A DNA stretch of 64,000 nt, taken from positions 1 through 64,000 of the forward strand of contig JANQEY010000148.1 in NCBI GenBank assembly GCA_028278125.1. The letters run 5' to 3'. Both the position numbers and the translations under genes were made by a program. This document shows positions 53,335-62,600 of this stretch, piece after piece (positions within the stretch are counted from its first letter, which is position 1; every line of letters starts with the position of its first letter). Under the pieces are notes generated by a model. That model made no database searches and had not been told where the DNA came from. It was given only the letters and a program-made list of their open reading frames with translations. This stretch comes from a bacterium. Lineage in GTDB: Bacteria > Electryoneota > Electryoneia > Electryoneales > Electryoneaceae.

Positions 53335-55373
53335 TTCGCACCTCCCTTCGTGATGCGATAAACTTGATCTTTCCAGTTATGCACCTCCTGGATTGTGTTA
53401 TAAAATCCTTCATAACCATCTGGTGGGATTTGCCTTCTCTTAACCTTGGCATCCTGGCTGATAACCAGACCCTTCTTTGTCATCTTACTGGTTCCCTCAA
53501 AGCTGGCATATGTTTCATCATATTTTTCCGATTCTGGCAGTTCTACAGCTTTAAAGCCTTTGGGAAGTCTAATTGTTTCAGTGCCGTCTACCCATTGTGT
53601 ATAATAGAGGAATACGTCTTTCTGGCGATCCTCATTCCAGCGAGTTTGTCCTGCCCTGAACAGGTACATATGATCCGTTGTTACATTCATCATAGGGCTT
53701 TTGAATTCAAATCCTCCATCAACTGGAAGCGCGAACTCAGGAACGTTATAGGTTACTTCAATCCACATGCCCCTGCTGAAATCATCAACGATGAGGTGTT
53801 TGTATTCTACGTTTTCAACACGATCGCTGATTGGTGAAAGAATACCAGCGAGAGATGCTTTCATGTCAGCCTGGCTGGTGCGTGTAGCGATACGGCGCAG
53901 TCTTGAATCCAGGGCTCCTGTTCCTTCAAAGAGGAATTTCCCTTCAAGAGTACCGTCTTCAAGGATTTTGGCGTCGTGGGCAACCTTCAGATGAGATTCC
54001 TCGGGTGGACTATAGGGAATCTGCATCAAGTGTTCACCTTCAGGTGTACCGATGAGATAATGCTGCTCTGTTTCGAGTTTTGACCAGATATTGTGATTAT
54101 ATGGAACCCAGGTGGGATCATACATTTCAAAGGTCCCATCATCCTTTTTTAAGGCAGTTACACAATGGTTAAACTGGTCGGCGGGGATCTCTTCAATCCT
54201 GCTGCCGGCCATTGTCATGGCGGCATAGGAGTCCATTCCCGCAGCACGCATCATCGTTATCAGCATTCCCGCGATATCTTTACAGACACCACTGCGTTGT
54301 TCAAAGATCATGGCGCCGGAGTGCAGAGTAAACCCTTCTCCTTCACCCATTGTCTGGCCACTGTAACGAATATTCTGAGCTACCCAGTGAACCAAAACTT
54401 CAGCTTTTCTCTCCTCGGACGCCTTGGTAACTCCAGCTTCCTCGAAGATTTCATCCACTTTAGCCTGGATTTCAGGAGTAACTTCAAACTGTTTGTTGTT
54501 GACGTCATTTACGTCGTAGAACCAGCGGCTTTTTGCTTCCCAGCTTTCTGCGGTAACCATAACCACCTTGGTGGCTATATCATCTCTTCCAGGCTGCCTT
54601 GGCTCAACGGGGAATGCAGGGATATCAAAATTCCACCATGCATAGTAAGTGCTGTCGGTCGAATAAGTTGTATTTGAATACAGTGTTCCGTTGTAAACTT
54701 CGGCCTGGAGGCGTTTCTCTTTGGGGATTGAGAGGACATATTTTTTCTCAACCATGGGAACATTCGCTTCAAACCTGACAATGTCAAAATACTCTCCAGC
54801 CATCGGCGGGATATACCTGTCATCTCCATTGTCTTCATTTCTCAGCAGGGCATAGTTATAACCTTTCCTGAAGGTTATAATTTCTATCCCGTCATTTATC
54901 TGCAGCCGTGGGAGTTGAAGTGTTTTAATCCTGTCACTCCAGTAGATTGCACGCTGGGGAGCGGGTAAATCTTTTACCTTGGAAACATCAACAGGGATAG
55001 ATTCGTTGTCCCTGATAATATTTACTTCACTGACCTCCACATAGCTGCTGCGCGGATCATATGCCCATGTAAGTACCGACTGGTTTTTACAACCATTTTT
55101 CGTCAATACCTTGTAAATGACATGTTGGTCAACGTATGTAACACCGGTTTCTTTCATCCGGTTCATCGCGTATTCATAAGCGATAATATGGTCAGAACCT
55201 TCAAAATCGTCAGCAGTTCCTGCTTCGTTTACTCGATCAATTACAGTTAGGGGAGGTCGATCTCCCGGTGGTAAATTGTCTGCCTCCGCAAAAGTGCTTG
55301 AAGCTGAAAACAGCAGTAGAGCAAGCATCAAAATGCAAGGTTTCAGTAAACGGGGATAAGAATTGTAAGCCAC
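53331..55373 (-). CDS. DUF3857/transglutaminase-core exported protein with intact triad
   Basis: A 680-residue exported protein with a signal peptide ending near FAEAD. The N-terminal DUF3857 domain spans about 45-260 (IYKVLTKNGCKNQSVLTWAYD, GIEIITFRKGYNYA). The transglutaminase-like core has the Cys in RSGVCKDIAGML, the His in FNHCVTALKKDDG and the Asp in EMYDPTWVPY. The C-terminal beta domain follows. The family is common in FCB bacteria and proposed to act on surface proteins or peptides; the true substrate is unknown. It is the first gene of a coupled pair with the catalytically dead paralogue downstream. Confidence 0.85.
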   Translation of the reverse strand: MAYNSYPRLLKPCILMLALLLFSASSTFAEADNLPPGDRPPLTVIDRVNEAGTADDFEGSDHIIAYEYAMNRMKETGVTYVDQHVIYKVLTKNGCKNQSVLTWAYDPRSSYVEVSEVNIIRDNESIPVDVSKVKDLPAPQRAIYWSDRIKTLQLPRLQINDGIEIITFRKGYNYALLRNEDNGDDRYIPPMAGEYFDIVRFEANVPMVEKKYVLSIPKEKRLQAEVYNGTLYSNTTYSTDSTYYAWWNFDIPAFPVEPRQPGRDDIATKVVMVTAESWEAKSRWFYDVNDVNNKQFEVTPEIQAKVDEIFEEAGVTKASEERKAEVLVHWVAQNIRYSGQTMGEGEGFTLHSGAMIFEQRSGVCKDIAGMLITMMRAAGMDSYAAMTMAGSRIEEIPADQFNHCVTALKKDDGTFEMYDPTWVPYNHNIWSKLETEQHYLIGTPEGEHLMQIPYSPPEESHLKVAHDAKILEDGTLEGKFLFEGTGALDSRLRRIATRTSQADMKASLAGILSPISDRVENVEYKHLIVDDFSRGMWIEVTYNVPEFALPVDGGFEFKSPMMNVTTDHMYLFRAGQTRWNEDRQKDVFLYYTQWVDGTETIRLPKGFKAVELPESEKYDETYASFEGTSKMTKKGLVISQDAKVKRRQIPPDGYEGFYNTIQEVHNWKDQVYRITKGGAK

Positions 55374-55667
55374 TTATTCCTCCTGAAATATTGTAATATG
55401 TGTTCGTTGATGTCGAATAAAACTCGTGGTAATATCAGCAAACTCGGCACATAAGTCTACTAATCACAAAAATATATAACCTGGAAATACAACTTCTGGA
55501 TTATAAATAAGTTGATCGCTTAATGTATGTTTAGAGTCGATTATGGTCAAGTTATAATTGAAAGAAAAAATTTGATCGAAGATTAAATAGCAGGGTTCAG
55601 GAGTGTTTTCTGCTTGTTTAATTTTGGCTACTTTGTTATAGTAACAAATTCTACAAAAAGTGCCTTG

Positions 55668-56204
55668 ATGAAATCACTGTTCAAACTTTTAAGAAAAACC
55701 AATCCTTTCCTTGTAGTTTTTGTCTGTACGGCAAATCGTGGCAGAAGTCCCTACGCCGTATCACGTTTGAAATATATGTTATATGAATACGAACAGAAAA
55801 TCGGTCACTACCGGGATCCTTTACCTATACGTGCACTTGGAGCAGGAGTACATACTACTTACGGCGAGGGCCCTTTACCTGAGATCGTAAAGCTTGCCTG
55901 GGAGCGAGGTCTTGATATAAGGAATCATGTTGCTGCTCCTTTTGATGTTGAACTTGAAAAGAAGTCAAACGTTATCCTTACAATGGAGAAGCGTCATTCA
56001 AAAACACTTCTCAGGCGATTCCCGCTGGTGGAAGGTCGATTGTTCTGTTTGACGGATTATCTTAAAGATGATATTTCAGGTGGTGGAGATATTCCTGATC
56101 CAACAGATGGTGATTATAAAGATATAATTGAAATAATAGATATTATCGATGCAGAACTGATAAGAATATTTCCCGGTATATTAAAAGCAGCAGGTATTGA
56201 ATGA
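55668..56204 (+). CDS. Low-molecular-weight protein tyrosine phosphatase family protein
   Basis: A 178-residue LMW-PTP. The phosphate loop is VFVCTANRGRSPYA (C-x5-R-S). The general-acid Asp loop is DIPDPTDG near the C-terminus. HSKTLLRRFP and a long basic N-terminus (KSLFKLLRKTN) complete it. In bacteria such enzymes often work with tyrosine kinases in exopolysaccharide export or in arsenate detoxification. No kinase is nearby. ATG 55668 is chosen; an upstream TTG at 55614 with CAGGAG 10 bases before it is a possible alternative, which would add 18 hydrophobic residues. Confidence 0.85.
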   Translation: MKSLFKLLRKTNPFLVVFVCTANRGRSPYAVSRLKYMLYEYEQKIGHYRDPLPIRALGAGVHTTYGEGPLPEIVKLAWERGLDIRNHVAAPFDVELEKKSNVILTMEKRHSKTLLRRFPLVEGRLFCLTDYLKDDISGGGDIPDPTDGDYKDIIEIIDIIDAELIRIFPGILKAAGIE

Positions 56205-56275
56205 TTTTATTCCAACTATGATGTAATAAACTTAAGATTATCGAATCTCAGTTTAAACAAACATGGGTTGTTGAG

Positions 56276-59200
56276 ATGTTTAGATTAATCCGGATTTTAT
56301 GGTACGTTGTTGTTTCTGTTGCCGTCATTGTTCAACCGACAACTGCATCCCTGTCTAAAATTAACCAGCCGCTGGAAATAAAATTGAAGAACAGCTCTGA
56401 ATCAGACCTGCTACCCGCATTTGTCCTGATGCAGCAAAGACCGGATCTCACTTACTTAAGAGAATCTGTACAAGGAGTTCCTAGGAATGATAGAACTGAA
56501 ATTGTCTGGAGCGAATTGAATAATTTAGCCGTGATATCACAAGCTGAGGTTTTAGAATTCTTAAACTTGGAACAGAAAAGAAAAAGAGTAAATAAAATAA
56601 AACCTGTATATATCTGTAATGGAATTATCATTTCCGCGAAACCATCTGTTATCCTTGAACTATCTCGAAGAAATGACATCATGTTGATTATGGATGATAG
56701 CGTCCGCTCGTTCCCTGTACCTAACGACTTTGACGAGCCTGATGAACTCGACGATCTATCCTGGAAACTGAGGAGGATCGGCGCTGATATAGTCTGGGCG
56801 GATGGCTATACAGGTGAAAACATAATAGTTGCCAGTATTGACACGGGTGTAGATTACACAAACCAGAATCTCAGTTCGCATCTCTGGGATGGGGGAGATG
56901 AATATCCCCTGCATGGTTACGATTTTCATAATGACGATGATGATCCAATGGATACCGCCGGTCATGGAACCGGAGTAGCATTATTAATAGCCGGAGACGG
57001 AACAACGTCAGACACAAGCGGTGTCGCACCCGATGCTATCCTCATGATCCTGAAGGTGCGTGAGGATTTGGCGACCGGCATCGTATCAAGTACATGGCTT
57101 GCCCAGGATTTCGTCCTGGATCCAGCTAACGGGGTTGATTTAACAAATATGTCCCTTGGTTGGGGACAACCCGAGGAGGGTGATCGGACAGTCTGGAGAT
57201 CCAACTATACTGTCCTGGATATCGCGGGAATAATCAATGTTAAATCAGCGGGAAACAACCGTGCATCGCGTGAACCGCCGGATGCCATTTCAGTTCCGGG
57301 TGGGGTTCCTTCACCTTGGCGTCATCCCGATGAAGTGGAGGAGGGCGAGGTAAGCGGATTAATAACCGTTGGTGCAACTACTCAGAACGATACATACACA
57401 TTCATGTCCAGTCCCGGGCCGGTAACCTGGATGGATATAGACCCATTCTTTGACTACCCCTACGATATTGAACAGGGAGATGTCGGCCTGATAAAACCTG
57501 ATTTAGCAGCGCCAAGCGGGGGAGTGACTTCCCAGGCTGCACCAATGGTTTCAGGAGTTATAGCACTGATGCTGAGCAAGTTTGATCTTATGCTGCCGGC
57601 AGAGGTCGATTCAATTATTGAAACAACCGCACTCGATTTAGGTGATCCCGGGAAAGATAATGATTATGGTGCAGGACTGGTTCAAGCAGTTGATGCGGTT
57701 GATGCTATCTGGATGCCAACCGGTACCCTGGAAGGATTTATTGAAGACGATAATACCGGTCTGCCCCTGGAGGATGGGATAGTATTCCTTGCCGAACGTC
57801 AGCGGAGACAGGATAGCACTGATGTTGATGGATATTTTAACTTTGATGCCCAACCCGGTACATATACGGTAAAAGTGAAAAAGTCACCAAGTCCTGAATA
57901 TGTAATAGGAACGGTCACTATCAATGAAGATGAAGTGTCTCAGATAGATGGGATATATCCCTCCGGTCTCTTCTCGGTCCAACCCGAAAGCCTGGTGGTA
58001 GAGCTGGTAAATGAACCAGAAGATTCCAGGATTTTATCATTTGAGAATACGGGTTCGTTATACTATGACCTCCAGCTGGAGGTAGTACCAGAAGTACCAG
58101 ATACTGTTGGATACCTACAGGAACTGGGTGTAATCAATATCAGCGATCCCACACAAACTGAACTCTTGTATGGACTAACATATAATGGGGGGATATTCTA
58201 CGTAACAGGCGTGGATGCGTTTAACACGAGCGGCTGGATCTTCATGTTCGACGATAATGGGACTTACCTGGGTTCCTATGCCCAGCAAGTTCCGCATGAT
58301 ACCCTGGGTGGAATGCAGGACCTTGCATGTGATGGTGAATATCTCTGGGGTGGTGTGGGGGACTCGCTTTATGCCTTCGATCCCGAAACCGGAATTATCG
58401 AACGTCGTTTTGAAGGACCTCATCAATTTAATACAAGCCTGGCCTGGGATTACGCCCGGCACGTTCTATGGGTAGCATATGACGATAACGACATTTACGC
58501 GATCGACGTTGAATCTGAAACAGTAGTTGATACAATTTTGAATGCCAACGATTATTCAATTTACGGTTTGGCATTTTACCCTGACGATGATACGGGATCA
58601 CAACTCTGGATGGCTGTTCACAGTGCATCTTTAGGCAGAAAACTTTATCGTGTGAATACCACTACCGATGTAATAGACAGGCTTTCATCAAGTTTACCCA
58701 GTTCAATCGGCGGCGATTTGGCTGGGCTTACGTATGTACCGGGAATGATGAAGTATTATGATTCAATAGCTTCTGTTCTTTCCAGGACCGGTGTTGTCCC
58801 TCTTACTACCTGGGAACTCAATTTTCATTTGAGGGGAGTATCACTTGAAAGATCGTCATTACTGGTAGACCCGGGCGAAATAGAAACGGTCGAAGTTCAG
58901 TTTGAAATGGAGGGAATTTCCAGCGACGAATATGGGGGATTTATAAACTGTACTTATACAGCCGGCGATGGAGAGACAAGTCTGCCCGTAACGTTTATAA
59001 TTGATAATTTGGGTATTAAACACGATACGAATCAAAATATCCCCGATAATCTGATTTTATACCCGGTTTATCCAAATCCATTCAATTCCTATGTGAATAT
59101 AAAATTCTCAGTGCCGAGAACTGATGGTGTCAGAGTTACCATATATGATATTCTAGGCAGGGAAACAGCCCGGATTCTTAACCGGGAACTGGGAGCAGGG

Positions 59201-59308
59201 AATTATAATGTCAGCTTTGATGGTTCAAAACTTGCAAGCGGTATTTATTTCGTTAATGTAAGTATGGGATCAGTCAACCAGACCAGGAAAATTATCCACC
59301 TGAAGTAA
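56276..59308 (+). CDS. Subtilisin-like (S8) secreted protease with T9SS sorting domain
   Basis: A 1010-residue exported protease. After the signal peptide, residues about 43-145 look like an inhibitory I9-type prodomain. The catalytic domain (about 160-480) has Asp189 in SIDTGVDY, His230 in GHGTGV, the oxyanion Asn327 in SAGNN and Ser419 in VTSQAAPMVSG, where GTS is usual at the Ser. Next come a carboxypeptidase-regulatory-like domain (about 483-560), a YVTN-like or propeller region (about 610-840), an Ig-like region and a T9SS tail (YPNPFNSYVNIKFSVP, ASGIYFVNV). It probably degrades extracellular protein. It is an independent transcription unit as far as visible. Confidence 0.9.
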   Translation: MFRLIRILWYVVVSVAVIVQPTTASLSKINQPLEIKLKNSSESDLLPAFVLMQQRPDLTYLRESVQGVPRNDRTEIVWSELNNLAVISQAEVLEFLNLEQKRKRVNKIKPVYICNGIIISAKPSVILELSRRNDIMLIMDDSVRSFPVPNDFDEPDELDDLSWKLRRIGADIVWADGYTGENIIVASIDTGVDYTNQNLSSHLWDGGDEYPLHGYDFHNDDDDPMDTAGHGTGVALLIAGDGTTSDTSGVAPDAILMILKVREDLATGIVSSTWLAQDFVLDPANGVDLTNMSLGWGQPEEGDRTVWRSNYTVLDIAGIINVKSAGNNRASREPPDAISVPGGVPSPWRHPDEVEEGEVSGLITVGATTQNDTYTFMSSPGPVTWMDIDPFFDYPYDIEQGDVGLIKPDLAAPSGGVTSQAAPMVSGVIALMLSKFDLMLPAEVDSIIETTALDLGDPGKDNDYGAGLVQAVDAVDAIWMPTGTLEGFIEDDNTGLPLEDGIVFLAERQRRQDSTDVDGYFNFDAQPGTYTVKVKKSPSPEYVIGTVTINEDEVSQIDGIYPSGLFSVQPESLVVELVNEPEDSRILSFENTGSLYYDLQLEVVPEVPDTVGYLQELGVINISDPTQTELLYGLTYNGGIFYVTGVDAFNTSGWIFMFDDNGTYLGSYAQQVPHDTLGGMQDLACDGEYLWGGVGDSLYAFDPETGIIERRFEGPHQFNTSLAWDYARHVLWVAYDDNDIYAIDVESETVVDTILNANDYSIYGLAFYPDDDTGSQLWMAVHSASLGRKLYRVNTTTDVIDRLSSSLPSSIGGDLAGLTYVPGMMKYYDSIASVLSRTGVVPLTTWELNFHLRGVSLERSSLLVDPGEIETVEVQFEMEGISSDEYGGFINCTYTAGDGETSLPVTFIIDNLGIKHDTNQNIPDNLILYPVYPNPFNSYVNIKFSVPRTDGVRVTIYDILGRETARILNRELGAGNYNVSFDGSKLASGIYFVNVSMGSVNQTRKIIHLK

Positions 59309-59669
59309 TAAAAACATTCCAAAAGGACTATAAAATCAGGTAATTTCAAGTACTTTTCGCAGGTTTTTTTGCTTCAAGTTCCTGTGTTTTTTTGTATATC
59401 CTAAAGCCCAGAATAAATATACAGTAGTCTATTGTTAGTTTATGGTAAATAGAACAATAGATTGCTTCGTAGTCGATCATACCTCCTGGAGCATTCTTAT
59501 AAATTTCGAGTTTTTGGTATTTAAGTTTGTTAGTATTAAGCTTTGTTATTATCTTAAGTTTCTTGATCTGAGATGCAATGATATCAGCTTCCAATTACCG
59601 GTTTCCCAATAATTCAGGCAGGTAATTTTAACCAAATTTCACTTAACTAAATGTGATCGAGGTAAACCA
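59309..59669. other. Non-coding region between two T9SS cargo genes
   Basis: About 360 AT-rich bases. A TTG-initiated 82-codon frame on the minus strand (59346-59594) has a Lys/Ile-rich, unfamiliar product and no ribosome-binding site, so I do not call it. No clear terminator is seen for the protease gene. Confidence 0.4.
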
Positions 59670-62600
59670 GTGCGACACGTATTTCTATGTCTTATTCTCA
59701 TCTTCTCATTGATTGCCTTCAGCCAAACCGGTGCTTTCGCACAAAGTGAATTTATACAGCACACTCTAAATGAAACATTCGATGGTGCATCATCTGTTAT
59801 TGTCACTGATGTTGACATTGATGGTGATCTGGATATCATCGGTGCCGCGTATTACTCTGATGATATTATACTCTGGCTGAACGATGGCGAAGAGAATTTC
59901 AGCTCTATTTTGGTCGACAACGACTTTGAGGGAGTAAAATCTGTCCAGGCTGCTGATTTGGATGGTGATGGTGATATTGATATAGTGGCAGCAGCTGAAC
60001 TACTCAATTCATTGCACTGGTGGGAGAATATAAACAATCAGTTTGAACAGGAACATGTAATCGATAATTCCGCAGAAGGGATAAACTGTATTGTTACCGT
60101 TGATTTTGACCAGGATAATAATATTGATATCGTTGGATCAATTTACGGCTCAAATGAGATAGGCATCTGGAGTAATGATGGCACGGGAGAATTTGAGCTG
60201 ACAACAATTGAACAGGGTGTCAGCGGAATAGTCTGCCTGAGTGTGGAAGATGTGGATAACGATGAAGATTTAGATATAGTTGGAGTATCATCGGGTGAAG
60301 ATGAGGTTGCATGGTGGGAAAACGTGGAGTACAGTTATTTCGATAAACATGTCGTTGATGATAATTTTAACCTGGCTCACTATGTTCAGACTGTTGACCT
60401 TGATGGTGACAATGATATTGATATTCTTGGTGCAGCCAGGGTGGGCAATCCCTGGGGTGATGGTGATATCACCTGGTGGGAAAATAATGGAACACCGGAA
60501 TTTTCTGAACACTTGATTGAAGGTGATTATGGCTGGGCCCAGGCAGTCGGCACAGCAGATCTTGATAATGACGGTGATCTGGATATTATCGGTCTGGCTG
60601 ATCAAAGCGATGAAATATCATGGTGGGAGAATGATGGTGATCAAAACTTCACCTTAAACCTGATAAGCGGATCATATTTTGGGGGTAACTCCATTTTCGT
60701 TGCAGACATTGACCTGGACGGGGATGCAGATTTTGCCACAACTGCATTCTACGCTGATGAAGTTACCTGGTGGCAAAATGTTATCCTGGAAGACCTTCAG
60801 CTTGAAATTTATACTGAACAGGAAAATATCGTAATTCCTCCCGGTGGCGCAACATTCCGCTATGAATTATCACTCCTGAACACTTCAGATAGCGATATCG
60901 AATTTGATGCCTGGTCTGACCTGATCACTCCCGACAATGAAGTTCATCTCCTCGACCTGTACGAAGACCGGATCCTGTACCAAAATTCTACTTTCACCAG
61001 CGACCGAAACATCACAATTGATCAATCCATTATGGCTGGTCCATCCACCTATGTTCTTAATATTGGTGAATATCCGGATAATGTTTTTGTTTCCGGACAA
61101 ATTCCGGTAAAGAAAATTACTCGTGATCTCTACCTTGATGATTTGAAATATTATATCGGTAATGAATCTTTTGAATCTTTAATCGTGGATAAAATTAATG
61201 AGATCTCAGCTGACAGGCTGACAATTTTCGCTGGTGGAATTGAATATGGCCAGGTGTTGGATGATTTTATAACTCTTGTTAAGGATGAATACGGAATTCA
61301 GAATGTAGGAATTATGGGACAAAACCTATCCGAATTCTACCTTATGGCGGATTATTTTGTAGAAAATCAAGATTTTGGAATAGACTATATTAATATAAAC
61401 TTCGATTTCTGGTCTGAAGAATCTGAATTGACTTTTATCGATTTTATGACTGCTTTGAATCAGCTTGTCAACATGGCAAATGCTCTGGAGATGGAAGTTG
61501 AACTTACCCTGGGATTGTTGAACGCTGAGGAAGCAGAGCAGTTGGACGGATTGGTCAACAACATAGCCATCCAGGCATTTGCTGTTTCTCCCGACAGTAT
61601 ACTGAATTCCCTGGAAGCTTGTCTGTCCGTTGTCACGGAAAATATCCCCGAAGCATATATCTGGCCGGTTATTTCCATGGAAGACATGTTCATGGGTGAT
61701 TGGCTGAACGCTCCGAATAACAGTATGAATGAAGCGGAGCAGGTTTTCTGGGATGATGTAGAGGCTTCGGAATATACTGTGGAACAAATTGGTGGAATCC
61801 AATGGTTGTCGTATCCACAGACCGGACTACATGAGAACGCATATTACAGGTTTGAGGGAAATGCAGATAATGACTTGAGCGATAAGTTTCACGGGCAGGT
61901 AAATGATGAAACAATACTTGTCGATGGTGTTTTAAGAATTGGTGCGAATGACACCGACAGGTTATCAGTTCCATCTGATGTTATAAAGTTTGGTTCCGAA
62001 GATCCTTTGGATGTTGTTTATTCGATATCGTCGATGCTGAAACTATCTGGTCTGAATGATGAGCAGAACACATGGATTAACTGTTCAAGGAATAATCAGC
62101 CTGATATGTTTATGGTTGCGTATGATGGACAATCAGATAACTGGTTCGTGACCTATGATGGGATCAGGTATGATTTCGCCGAAAACTCTATTATCGAAGA
62201 TTATAACTGGCACCATATTGTTTTAATCAGGGAACAGGGAGCTTTTGAGCTGTTTATTGATTCTACACAGGTAGGGCTGGAAGTAGAAACTGAAGATATG
62301 TTGCTCGAAGTGAGACGTGGAGGTTTTATCTTCGGACAGCAACAGGGACTTCCGGGAGTAGGATTTTTGCCTGGAAGATCCTGGAACGGGGAAATGGATA
62401 ACATCCGCATTTATAATACGGACATTGGCGATACACCACTTGAAATTATCCCACGGATTGATAGTGAAGACAGGATACCACAACCTTCACTTTCAATGAC
62501 TGTCTATCTTCTTAATGAACTGCCCATTCATCTACCTTCAGATGGTGGCTTAATTGAACTGAATGCGGTTATTATCAATAATACAGGGAATAATTATCAG

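Noticed and set aside
59346..59594. 82-codon minus-strand frame between two T9SS genes
   Set aside because: TTG start, no Shine-Dalgarno, AT-driven Lys/Ile-rich composition and no recognisable family. It could be a real small protein, but I cannot support it.
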